Assembly: GCA_019638285.1 (NCBI GenBank)
Contig: JAHBUB010000004.1
Location: 1 to 64,000 of the forward strand
Length of the DNA stretch: 64,000 nt
Direction of reading: 5' to 3'
Source: Cyclobacteriaceae bacterium
GTDB taxonomy: Bacteria > Bacteroidota > Bacteroidia > Cytophagales > Cyclobacteriaceae
In this document: piece after piece, positions 34,796 through 43,837 of the stretch
Numbering within the stretch: the stretch's first letter is position 1
Layout of the letters: the number at the start of each line of letters is the position of its first letter
The notes under the pieces: model-generated
What the model was told of the DNA's origin: nothing
The model's database searches: none
Seen by the model: only the letters and a program-made list of their open reading frames with translations
Program-made: the position numbers and the translations under genes

Positions 34796-37213
34796 ATGTG
34801 GACTCGTCTCGCACATTTAATAATTAAATACCGCCTTCCACTCGTTATACTTATCGGGCTGATTACCGTCTTTATGGGCTATCATGCCAAGGATGCTGAA
34901 ATGAGCTACGATTTCAGAGGCACAGTGCCAGCCAATGACCCCGAACAGGTATTTTTTACTGAGTTTCGTAAGCAATTTGGTGAGGATGGAAATATCGTTG
35001 CTGTAGGATTGAAGGACAGCGCCATCTACCAGTATAAAAACTTTGAACGTTTGCGCCAGTTCTGTGTAGCGGTAAAAGGTATGGAGGGGGTGAATGACGT
35101 GATCTCTCTGCCTCAGATTAAACAAATTGAAAAAGACACTGCAAGAACCCGGTTTGTACTTACTGATATTTTTCCGGATAAGATCAGCAACCAGGCCCAA
35201 TTGGATAGCCTGCTTAAAGAAGCCAAAAAGCAAAAATTTTATATCGGTCAGATTGTTAATGAGAAGAATGGGGCGATAGCCATTCTCATTTCAATAAAAA
35301 AGGAGGTACTCAATTCACCCAAAAGGATAGGACTCACCGACCAGATTACTGAAGCGGGAAAAGTTTTTTCTGAAGATACAGGCATCACACTACATTATGC
35401 AGGACTACCATTTGTACGTTCTGTCATTGCCAGTAAGGTAGGACAGGAGCTGAAAATATTCCTGATGATTTCAGTGATCATTACCGGAATTATCCTTCTG
35501 ATATTCTTTCGCTCTTTTAGAGCAGTCATTTTCCCACTTATTGTAATAGGGATCATCGTAGTATGGGTGTTAGGCAGTATTGCCCTGTTTGGATTTAAAA
35601 TTTCATTGCTCAGCGGAATGATCCCACCCATCATTGTGGTGATTGGAATTCCCAATGCGATTTATCTGATGAATAAATACCATACCGAGTATGCTGCGCA
35701 TGGCAATAAGATGTTGGCAATAAGCAGAGTGGTGCGCAAAGTGGGGTTGGCTACTTTTATGACTAACCTCACAACAGCAATAGGCTTCCTTGTGTTACTG
35801 ACTGCTGATATTACGATTTTGAGAGAGTTTGGAATTGTAGCCGGCCTTAATGTGATGGCGACTTTTGTAGTAAGCCTGATTTTGATCCCAGGTGTTTTTT
35901 CGTGGATGCCTCCTCCTTCTGCCAAACATTTGAAACACCTTGATGTCAAAATTTTTGATCGCGTTCTTAGTACAGTAGATTTAATAGTTCACAGAAACAG
36001 GATTGTCATTTATACAATCACAATTTCAGTGGTAGTCTTTGCAGTCATTGGAATGTCTCGACTTCACTCGATTTCATTTATGGTGGACGATCTTCCGGCA
36101 GAAAGTGTGGTAAAGAAAGACCTTGTTTTCTTTGAAGAAAATTTTAGTGGTGTGATGCCCCTGGAGATTGTGATAAACACAGGTAAAAAAAGAGGGGTAA
36201 TAGATGTAAAGAATCTCACCAAGATTGATGAATTCGAACAGTTTCTTGATGCGCAAAAAGATATTTCAAAACCAGTGTCGCTGGTTAGTTTCGTAAAGGC
36301 AGCCAAGCAGGCGTTTTATAATAATAATCCTGATCGGTACTCCCTGCCCGACAATCGTGAACGTGCATTTATACTTAGGTATATGAAGGGACAATCCGAT
36401 AGTTCAGGATTGTTCAAATCATTTGTGGACGAAGACATGCAGACCATGCGCATATCCATGCAGGTGGCGGACGTAGGTTCGGATAAAATGGATTCTCTGG
36501 TAAATCAGGTTATTCAGCCAGAGATCGACAGGGTATTTGCAGATTCAGGAATGAAGGCAACCATTACCGGCACCACTCCCTTATTTATTAGGGGGAATAA
36601 ATTTTTGATTGCCAATTTGCGGGGTAGCCTGTTGCTGGCTTTTGCACTTATTGCCATTACAATGGGGTTGTTGTTTGCCAATATGCGAATGATAGTGATT
36701 TCATTAATTCCCAACTTTATTCCTATGATGATTACTGCTGCCATTATGGGATATTTTAACATCCCACTGAAACCCAGTACGGTACTTATTTTCAGTATTA
36801 CTTTTGGTATTTCAGTAGATTACTCTATTCATTTTTTGGCCAAGTACAGACAGGAACTACACGCTACAAGCTTTTTTGTACCTGTGGCCATTAGTAATTC
36901 TATTCTTGAAGTAGGGAAGAGTATGATTTACACCTCAATTGTACTATTCTGTGGGTTCATCATTTTTACATTCTCTTCTTTTGGTGGAACGATTGCACTT
37001 GGGGTACTCACATCTACCACATTGCTTATCTCTATGATAGCCAATTTGATTTTGTTGCCTTCTTTAATTATGACATTTGATCGCAGTAGTTATAAGAAAG
37101 GAGGGCGCGCCTTGATTGATGAATTTAACCCCGACTCTTTTCCAAAAACTGAAGATGATCTTGTGGACCTGAGTAAAATCAAAATTCAGGACAAGCATGG
37201 TGCAGACGAATAA
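34796..37213 (+). CDS. MMPL/RND-superfamily exporter with two membrane blocks
   Basis: The 805-residue protein has the RND half-structure repeated twice: one helix near residue 20, a periplasmic loop (about 40-215), five or six helices (about 220-380), a second helix (about 405-425), a second loop and a final helix block (about 600-770). GxxxD-type sequences occur in the helices (FGISVDYSIHFLAKY near residue 675, in the fourth helix of the second block). It belongs to the MMPL-like/SSD exporters, which often move lipids or hopanoids. No membrane-fusion or outer-membrane partner lies next to it. The substrate is unknown. Confidence 0.85.
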   Translation: MWTRLAHLIIKYRLPLVILIGLITVFMGYHAKDAEMSYDFRGTVPANDPEQVFFTEFRKQFGEDGNIVAVGLKDSAIYQYKNFERLRQFCVAVKGMEGVNDVISLPQIKQIEKDTARTRFVLTDIFPDKISNQAQLDSLLKEAKKQKFYIGQIVNEKNGAIAILISIKKEVLNSPKRIGLTDQITEAGKVFSEDTGITLHYAGLPFVRSVIASKVGQELKIFLMISVIITGIILLIFFRSFRAVIFPLIVIGIIVVWVLGSIALFGFKISLLSGMIPPIIVVIGIPNAIYLMNKYHTEYAAHGNKMLAISRVVRKVGLATFMTNLTTAIGFLVLLTADITILREFGIVAGLNVMATFVVSLILIPGVFSWMPPPSAKHLKHLDVKIFDRVLSTVDLIVHRNRIVIYTITISVVVFAVIGMSRLHSISFMVDDLPAESVVKKDLVFFEENFSGVMPLEIVINTGKKRGVIDVKNLTKIDEFEQFLDAQKDISKPVSLVSFVKAAKQAFYNNNPDRYSLPDNRERAFILRYMKGQSDSSGLFKSFVDEDMQTMRISMQVADVGSDKMDSLVNQVIQPEIDRVFADSGMKATITGTTPLFIRGNKFLIANLRGSLLLAFALIAITMGLLFANMRMIVISLIPNFIPMMITAAIMGYFNIPLKPSTVLIFSITFGISVDYSIHFLAKYRQELHATSFFVPVAISNSILEVGKSMIYTSIVLFCGFIIFTFSSFGGTIALGVLTSTTLLISMIANLILLPSLIMTFDRSSYKKGGRALIDEFNPDSFPKTEDDLVDLSKIKIQDKHGADE

Positions 37214-37254
37214 CAAGGAGTGTAAATTGAGAAGCTTAGAATTTTAAGGTAACC

Positions 37255-40200
37255 ATGTCGGTACGATACAAAGAATACAAAGAACTGGATTTTGCTAAGA
37301 TTGCTTCAGAGGTACTGGAGTTTTGGGAAGCTAATAAAATATTTGAAGAGTCGGTAAGCAACCGCGAGGGAAAGCCTTCATTCACTTTTTATGAAGGGCC
37401 TCCTTCAGCCAATGGTACACCGGGCATTCACCATGTGATGGCCCGCACGGTGAAAGATATTTTTTGTCGCTTTAAAACGTTTGATGGATACCAGGTAAAG
37501 AGAAAAGGAGGATGGGATACTCATGGCCTGCCGGTAGAATTGCAGGTAGAGAAGGAATTAGGCATTACCAAAGACGATATTGGCACTAAGATTTCTGTAG
37601 AAGATTATAATAGGAAGTGCCGCGAAACAGTGATGAAGTATAAGGATCAATGGGATGACCTTACTGTGAAGATGGGATACTGGGTAGACCTTGATCATCC
37701 TTATGTTACTTATGAAAAGGATTATATCGAGTCACTGTGGTGGTCGTTGAAGCAACTGTATGAAAAGGACTTGCTGTACAAAGGGTATAGCATCCAACCT
37801 TATTCGCCAGCGGCAGGAACCGGATTAAGTTCGCACGAGCTGAATTTGCCGGGGTGTTACAAAGATGTGAAGGATACTTCCGTTGTTGCACAGTTTAAAG
37901 TGAAGAGGGATGGGAAGTCAGAATTTTTGTTTAAAAGTGTAAGTGAAGATGGTATATATATATTAGCATGGACAACCACACCCTGGACTTTGCCATCTAA
38001 CACTGCACTTGCAGTGGGTGAGAAGATAAGCTACGTTCAAGTCAATACCTACAATCAATATACCCACTTGCCAATATGTGTCGTGCTGGCCAAAGATTTG
38101 GTAAGTCGGATTTTCTCTGAAAAGAATAAAGATCTTAAACTGGACGATTATAAAGCGGGAAATAAAGCTATTCCGTTCGAAATTATAAATGAGTTTCAGG
38201 GATCAAACTTAGTCGGCATTCAATACGAACAATTGATGCCCTATTTGCAACCCTTCTATGATGCAGGCAAAGCATTTCAGATAGTGGCTGGTGATTTTGT
38301 AACTACAGAAGATGGGACAGGTGTTGTACACATCTCACCTACGTTCGGGGCCGATGACTTTAAAGTTGCTAAGCAAAATGGGATTCCTGCACTCACGCTA
38401 AAAGATATTGATGGCAGTGAACTTCCTACTGTAGATCGGAAAGGAAAGTTTGTGAAGGAGATAGGTGCCAGATTGCTGGAAGGTGTGAATAAGTACAAAA
38501 TCAAAACACACAAGTCGCTAACAGAAAACGATTTTTACGTTAAAAACTATACCAATGAGGATGAATCTCATCCCGATTATAAAAACACGGATGTCATTAT
38601 CTCTATCATTCTAAAGGAAGAGAATAAAGCTTTTAAAGTAGAGAAATACGAACACTCCTACCCACATTGCTGGCGTACGGATAAACCTGTTTTATACTAT
38701 CCGTTGGATTCATGGTTTATAAGAACCACTGCTCTTAAAGGGCGTATGGTAGAACTTAACAAGACCATCAACTGGAAGCCTGCCTCAACCGGTACAGGCC
38801 GTTTTGGAAATTGGTTAGAGAATTTGGTGGATTGGAATTTATCTCGTTCTCGTTATTGGGGAACTCCGTTACCTATTTGGAGGACCAAAGATGGTAAAGA
38901 AGAAAAGTGTATTGGGTCTCTTGAGGAGTTAGGTAGTGAAATTACACATGCGGAAAAGTTTGGTATAAAGAATCCTGCTTATAAAGACCCATCATTTGAT
39001 TTGCATCGACCTTATGTGGATGAGATCGTATTAGCTAGTGCGTCTGGTGAGCCTATGCAACGCGAAGCAGACTTGATTGATGTATGGTTTGATTCCGGAG
39101 CGATGCCCTATGCACAACTACACTATCCATTCCAAAACAAAGAGGTATTTGAAAAGAGCTTCCCTGCAGACTTTATTGCTGAAGGGGTAGATCAAACCCG
39201 TGGATGGTTCTTTACGCTCCACGCCATCGCTTCTATGCTTTTTGATAGTGTGGCATTTAAAAATGTAATCTCTAACGGACTTGTACTCGACAAGAGTGGA
39301 AACAAGATGTCAAAGAGTAAGGGGAATGTGGTCAACCCTTTTGTGATCATTGAGAAATATGGCCCGGATGTGGTGCGGTGGTACATGATCGAAAATGCAC
39401 CTCCATGGGATAACTTGAAATTTGACGAAGAAGGGATTGTAGAGGTAAAGCGTAGGTTCTTCGGAACACTGCTGAATACTTATTCTTTCTTTGCCATGTA
39501 TGCCAATATTGATGGGTTTGTGAAGGGAGAGAAAGAAAATGTGGCCTACGAGAAGCTAACTCCCCTGGACCGATGGATTATTTCAAAGTTGCAATCATTG
39601 GTAGCGGAGGTAACAGCTGCTTACAATGATTACGAACCCACCAAAGCAGCAAGGGCTGTCCAGGAGTTTGTGAATGACCATTTGTCCAACTGGTACGTGA
39701 GGTTAAATAGAAAAAGATTCTGGCAACCGACAGCAGGAGATAAGTTGGCAATGAATGAAGATAAGAAGGCAGCCTATGAAACATTACACGAATGTATCAT
39801 GGTGATAGGACAGCTCATGGCGCCCATTGCACCTTTCTTTTCAGAATGGCTTTACAAAAACCTGACGGATAACATGAGAGCGGATGCAAAGGATAACAAT
39901 TCGTCTTTGCGTCATCAATCCATTCATTTAACCGATTTAGTAAAATCAGCAATAAACAAGATTGATCGTGAGTTGGAGCTATCCATGGATTATGCGCAGC
40001 GCGTGAGTTCGCTGGTTCACTCCATTCGAAAAACCAACAAAATAAAAGTTAGGACTCCGCTCCAAAAAGTAATGTTGCCTGTGTTGGACAATCAGTTTGC
40101 ATTGAGGGTGAAAACCGTGGAGGAGATTATTAAAGCAGAAGTAAATGTAAAGTCAATAGAGTACATAGATGATACTTCTGGTATTTTGGTAAAAAAGGTA

Positions 40201-40710
40201 AAACCCAATTTTGCTAAACTAGGGAAACAATATGGTCCCAAGATGAAAGAGGTGACTGAGGTGATTGGGGCATTTACTAAAGAAGATATTGCTGAAGTGG
40301 AAAAGGGGGGGCTATCAAAGAATGGTTTTGATTTTGTGCCAGAAGACGTGCTCATTAGCTCAGAAGATATTCCCGGTTGGGCCGTGGCTTCTGAAGGGGG
40401 CATCACAGTAGCGCTGGATATTACTATAACTGATGAGTTGAAGCAAGAAGGATTTGCCCGAGACTTTGTAAACAGAATACAAAATCTTCGGAAAGAAATG
40501 GGACTGGAAGTATTGGATAAAATTAAAATTGAAATAGAAACATCTCAAAATAGACAGGGAGAGTTTGTCGCTGAGGCACTTTCGCGGTTCAAAGAATACA
40601 TTCGCACTGAAACCCAGGCATTGAGTTTGGAGTTAAAGAACAAAGTGACTGAGACGCAGGAGGTAGAGATAGATGAATTCATGATTAAAGTGAGGATAAG
40701 TGTTAAATGA
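37255..40710 (+). CDS. ileS: Isoleucyl-tRNA synthetase
   Basis: The class I synthetase of 1151 aa has the HIGH-type motif as PPSANGTPGIHHVMAR (near residue 48) and KMSKS as LDKSGNKMSKSKGNVVNP (near residue 685). A large CP1 editing domain lies between, with TTTPWTLPSNTALAVG and the DGTGVVHISPTFGADD editing motif. DQTRGWFFTLHAIA and a long C-terminal anticodon domain complete it. It has the eukaryote-like length and lacks an obvious C-terminal zinc site. The last codons overlap lspA by 4 bases (ATGA). Confidence 0.97.
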   Translation: MSVRYKEYKELDFAKIASEVLEFWEANKIFEESVSNREGKPSFTFYEGPPSANGTPGIHHVMARTVKDIFCRFKTFDGYQVKRKGGWDTHGLPVELQVEKELGITKDDIGTKISVEDYNRKCRETVMKYKDQWDDLTVKMGYWVDLDHPYVTYEKDYIESLWWSLKQLYEKDLLYKGYSIQPYSPAAGTGLSSHELNLPGCYKDVKDTSVVAQFKVKRDGKSEFLFKSVSEDGIYILAWTTTPWTLPSNTALAVGEKISYVQVNTYNQYTHLPICVVLAKDLVSRIFSEKNKDLKLDDYKAGNKAIPFEIINEFQGSNLVGIQYEQLMPYLQPFYDAGKAFQIVAGDFVTTEDGTGVVHISPTFGADDFKVAKQNGIPALTLKDIDGSELPTVDRKGKFVKEIGARLLEGVNKYKIKTHKSLTENDFYVKNYTNEDESHPDYKNTDVIISIILKEENKAFKVEKYEHSYPHCWRTDKPVLYYPLDSWFIRTTALKGRMVELNKTINWKPASTGTGRFGNWLENLVDWNLSRSRYWGTPLPIWRTKDGKEEKCIGSLEELGSEITHAEKFGIKNPAYKDPSFDLHRPYVDEIVLASASGEPMQREADLIDVWFDSGAMPYAQLHYPFQNKEVFEKSFPADFIAEGVDQTRGWFFTLHAIASMLFDSVAFKNVISNGLVLDKSGNKMSKSKGNVVNPFVIIEKYGPDVVRWYMIENAPPWDNLKFDEEGIVEVKRRFFGTLLNTYSFFAMYANIDGFVKGEKENVAYEKLTPLDRWIISKLQSLVAEVTAAYNDYEPTKAARAVQEFVNDHLSNWYVRLNRKRFWQPTAGDKLAMNEDKKAAYETLHECIMVIGQLMAPIAPFFSEWLYKNLTDNMRADAKDNNSSLRHQSIHLTDLVKSAINKIDRELELSMDYAQRVSSLVHSIRKTNKIKVRTPLQKVMLPVLDNQFALRVKTVEEIIKAEVNVKSIEYIDDTSGILVKKVKPNFAKLGKQYGPKMKEVTEVIGAFTKEDIAEVEKGGLSKNGFDFVPEDVLISSEDIPGWAVASEGGITVALDITITDELKQEGFARDFVNRIQNLRKEMGLEVLDKIKIEIETSQNRQGEFVAEALSRFKEYIRTETQALSLELKNKVTETQEVEIDEFMIKVRISVK

Positions 40711-41435
40711 GCGCGCGTAAGTATTATTTAATAGCCTTAGTGGTGATCTTAATTGATCAGACCAGCAAGCTGTTGGTTTACAATCACATGTATTTACATG
40801 AGGAGGTAAGTGTGATAGGAGAATGGTTCAAATTACACTATTTACTAAATCCCGGAATGGCCTTTGGCCTTCGCTGGAACAATGAATTTGGTAAGTTGGC
40901 ACTTACTATTTTTCGAATAGGAGCAATGATAGGTATTGCGTATTACCTCTATCAGATGACGCTTAAAAAAGCACATACTGGTTTTTTGATAAGCATGGCT
41001 TTAATTTTAGGTGGCGCAGTAGGGAATGTTATTGACAGCACATTTTATGGTGTATTCTTAGGCAATCAACCCATAGGGTCCCGCACGCCTTGGTTTCATG
41101 GCCAGGTGATCGATATGTTATTCTTCCCGATTTTCGATTTTACGTGGCCGCAATGGATGCCAATGATGGGAGGTGAATATTTTTTGTTCTTTAGTCCAGT
41201 ATTCAATATTGCCGACTCCTCGATATTTATTGGAGTAGCCACTATTCTTATTTGTCAGAAAAAATTCTTTAAGGAAAGCGAGTCTGAGAAAGGCGGTATT
41301 GATACAAACGAAACCAACAGCGAAGAGACCCTGTTAATCAAAGAGACAGATGAGGTCGTGGTAACTTCAGCTGAAAAAATAGAAGGAAAGACAGGGGCGC
41401 CAACAGACATCAATCCGTCCACCAGTGCATCATAA
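40707..41435 (+). CDS. lspA: Prolipoprotein signal peptidase II with acidic C-terminal extension
   Basis: LspA removes signal peptides from diacylglyceryl-modified prolipoproteins. Four membrane helices are seen. The catalytic aspartates are in GGAVGNVIDSTFYGV and FNIADSSIFIG, and the early VILIDQTSKLLV and LLNPGMAFGL are conserved. At 242 aa it is longer than most homologues because of a roughly 60-residue acidic, Ser/Thr/Glu-rich tail after KKFFKESES. It is coupled to ileS through an ATGA overlap, the usual ileS-lspA order. Confidence 0.93.
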   Translation: MSARKYYLIALVVILIDQTSKLLVYNHMYLHEEVSVIGEWFKLHYLLNPGMAFGLRWNNEFGKLALTIFRIGAMIGIAYYLYQMTLKKAHTGFLISMALILGGAVGNVIDSTFYGVFLGNQPIGSRTPWFHGQVIDMLFFPIFDFTWPQWMPMMGGEYFLFFSPVFNIADSSIFIGVATILICQKKFFKESESEKGGIDTNETNSEETLLIKETDEVVVTSAEKIEGKTGAPTDINPSTSAS

Positions 41436-41441
41436 CCAAAT

Positions 41442-41921
41442 ATGGCTGAACAATTAATAATAACAGGAACAAGCAAAGGCGAAAAATATAAAGAGCTGCT
41501 GCCGCAATTGGAAGCATTAATAGGAGGTGAGTCTGATTTAATTGCCAATCTGGCCAATATCTCAGCTGCACTTCGAGAGACCATGAATTTTTTTTGGGTC
41601 GGCTTTTATTTGGTGAAAGGCGATGAGTTAGTATTAGGGCCATTTCAGGGGCCTATTGCTTGTACTCGCATTCGAAAAGGAAAAGGAGTTTGTGGAACGG
41701 TTTGGCAAGAAAAGAAAGCACGTATTGTTCCGGATGTAAATGAATTTCCGGGCCACATTGCGTGCAGCACTGGTTCCAAATCAGAAATTGTATTGCCGGC
41801 ATTGAAAAACAACGAAGTGGCAATGGTGTTGGATGTGGACAGTGATCAACTTAACGACTTTGACGAAGTGGATGCCCAATACCTTGAGCAGCTCATGAGA
41901 ATCATTGAGCGTTCATTATAA
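41442..41921 (+). CDS. msrC: Free methionine-(R)-sulfoxide reductase (GAF-domain fRMsr)
   Basis: The 159-residue GAF protein has the fRMsr layout: FFWVGFYLVKGDELVLGPFQ, then the three cysteines ACTRI, GVCGTVW and HIACSTGSKSEIVLP. In the family these form the substrate site and the resolving disulfide. It reduces free Met-R-sulfoxide. It begins 6 bases after the lspA stop and is followed by the MutS-like gene after 21 bases, so an ileS-lspA-msrC transcript is likely. Confidence 0.92.
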   Translation: MAEQLIITGTSKGEKYKELLPQLEALIGGESDLIANLANISAALRETMNFFWVGFYLVKGDELVLGPFQGPIACTRIRKGKGVCGTVWQEKKARIVPDVNEFPGHIACSTGSKSEIVLPALKNNEVAMVLDVDSDQLNDFDEVDAQYLEQLMRIIERSL

Positions 41922-41942
41922 AATAATCTAGATTAAGACCAC

Positions 41943-43727
41943 ATGAATGACTTGCATCATTTTTACACTACCCGTAAAAATGAATTTGCTAAAAAATGTG
42001 AGACATTAAAGCACTCTATTCAAAAGGTGGCATGGGCAAGGATGGGTGTCGCCTTGTTGTTTCTATATGTCGGCTACCTGGCGTTTTCAAATAGTAGCCT
42101 TTGGGTAGCAATCCTGCCCATTATAATACTTTTTATTTATTTGGTTTCATGGCATGGGAAACTTCAGGCTCAATATGAACTGCAACGCAATCTTGAAAAA
42201 CTGAACCAGCTGGAGTTAAGCGTTCTTGACAATAGCTATTCTGAGTTTAATGATGGACAAATATTTGTAAATCCTCATCATGCTTATAGTTATGATTTGG
42301 ACTTGTTTGGCCCTGGCTCGCTGTTTCAATTTTTGAACCGATGTGGAACATCCATCGGTGAAAAAAAATTGGCAGACGATTTGTTAAAAGCCCAACCAAC
42401 AGCTGACTCAATTGCAAAAAGACAGGAGGCTGTTAATGTGTTGGCGCAAGATATTGAATTCCGTCAATGGTTTTGGGCACAGGGCCACTTGCTACATGAT
42501 AGCAGGGTGGAGAACGAAGGTTTGTTCAGATGGCTGGAAGAAGGGGATGTAGTGTTTGGAAAGGTATTGTACAAAATACTGCTTGTGCTTTTTCCCGCTA
42601 TTTCATTGGTGTTGATAGGACTCACCATTTATAACACCTCCTACTTTCCTTTGCTGTTCCTATTTGCTGGAGTGCAATGGATTTTTATTTCTTTCAAATC
42701 CAAAGAAGTGACTAAGGCAGAGGCGGCCTTATCACAGCATAAAATCTTGTTTGATAAGTATGCGCAGCTTTTGAATAGGGTTTCTGAGGCCAAATTCTTA
42801 GGCAGCCATTTGCTGGAAATTCAGAATGAGGCCAAGGATGCTTCAATCCGTATTAAGAAATTTTCACAGTTGGTGAATGCATTTGAAGCCAGGAAAAATG
42901 GAATTGCAAATATGTTTGGCAATAGCCTGTACCTCTATGATCTGCAATGCCTTTATCGGCTTGAAAAATGGAGATCGCTGAACAAAGAGATGGTAAAAGG
43001 TTGGTTCGATAAAATAGCAGAAGTAGATGCATTGAATTCTTTGGCTACATTCTATTTTAACAATCCTGACAATTGCTTTCCGGTACTGCATGATGCGCTC
43101 ACCATTCAGGCGGAAGAAGTGGGACATCCATTGATAGGATCCGCAAGCCGTGTGAACAACTCTTTTTCAATCGGGCCTGAAAATATTATGTTGATCACCG
43201 GAGCCAATATGGCGGGTAAAAGTACTTTCCTTCGAACGGCAGGTGTTAATATGGTTTTAGCACTTTCCGGATCTTCTGTTTGTGCAAAGAGTTTTGTCTT
43301 TCCTCTCGTTTCACTGCATACCAGTATGCGTGCCACGGATTCACTGGTCGACCATCAATCCTATTTTTATGCAGAGCTGAGCAGGCTAAAGGGTATTATG
43401 GAAGAGGTGAGAAGCAATAAACCCATATTGGTTCTATTGGATGAAATTTTAAGAGGCACCAACTCTAAAGACAAGCAGGAGGGATCCATTGGTTTACTAA
43501 AGCAGTTTGTTTCTTATGATGTGCTGTTGATGCTGGCGTCTCACGATGTAGTGCTGGGCGAACTGGAGAAAACATTTCCTAAGGCCATTCGCAATTATTG
43601 CTTTGAAAGTGAGATTGACAATAACGAACTGACCTTTGATTACACCCTGCATAAGGGCGTTGCGAACAAAGCCAATGCCACCTTCCTCATGCAACAGATG
43701 GGGATACTTCCTAAAACAACCGATTAA
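41943..43727 (+). CDS. MutS-family ATPase with N-terminal membrane helices
   Basis: The 594-residue protein has the MutS ATPase domain at its C-terminus: Walker A ITGANMAGKSTFLRT (about residue 418), the MRATDSLVDHQSYFYAELSRL region, Walker B ILVLLDEILRGTNSKDKQEG, and the SHDVVLGELE switch. The N-terminal half lacks the mismatch-recognition domain and instead shows two pairs of hydrophobic segments (about 30-70 and 210-250). This form is common in Bacteroidota and is not canonical MutS or MutS2. Its role is unknown; membrane-linked DNA or RNA processing is only a guess. Confidence 0.85.
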   Translation: MNDLHHFYTTRKNEFAKKCETLKHSIQKVAWARMGVALLFLYVGYLAFSNSSLWVAILPIIILFIYLVSWHGKLQAQYELQRNLEKLNQLELSVLDNSYSEFNDGQIFVNPHHAYSYDLDLFGPGSLFQFLNRCGTSIGEKKLADDLLKAQPTADSIAKRQEAVNVLAQDIEFRQWFWAQGHLLHDSRVENEGLFRWLEEGDVVFGKVLYKILLVLFPAISLVLIGLTIYNTSYFPLLFLFAGVQWIFISFKSKEVTKAEAALSQHKILFDKYAQLLNRVSEAKFLGSHLLEIQNEAKDASIRIKKFSQLVNAFEARKNGIANMFGNSLYLYDLQCLYRLEKWRSLNKEMVKGWFDKIAEVDALNSLATFYFNNPDNCFPVLHDALTIQAEEVGHPLIGSASRVNNSFSIGPENIMLITGANMAGKSTFLRTAGVNMVLALSGSSVCAKSFVFPLVSLHTSMRATDSLVDHQSYFYAELSRLKGIMEEVRSNKPILVLLDEILRGTNSKDKQEGSIGLLKQFVSYDVLLMLASHDVVLGELEKTFPKAIRNYCFESEIDNNELTFDYTLHKGVANKANATFLMQQMGILPKTTD

Positions 43728-43745
43728 ACGCTTATTGGGGGCTCA

Positions 43746-43766
43746 GCCCTTATTTGCTATAAGGGC
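43746..43766 (+). terminator. Hairpin after the MutS-like gene
   Basis: GCCCTTAT (43746-43753) and ATAAGGGC (43759-43766) form a perfect 8-bp stem with a 5-base loop, and a few outer GC pairs extend it. It lies 19 bases after the stop. No T tract follows, so termination strength is uncertain. Confidence 0.55.
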
Positions 43767-43777
43767 AGCCGTGGCAA

Positions 43778-43808
43778 TTTTGAGGGACTATGATTTTTGT
43801 TAACTTTA
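43778..43808 (+). promoter_or_regulatory. Promoter of the aminotransferase gene
   Basis: TTTTG (43778-43782), an 18-base spacer and TAACTTTA (43801-43808) match the -33/-7 pattern with one mismatch. The upstream in-frame ATG at 43790 lies inside this promoter, which supports the start at 43838. Confidence 0.55.
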
Positions 43809-43837
43809 GTTACCACAAAATCGAAACCCACAGCCCC

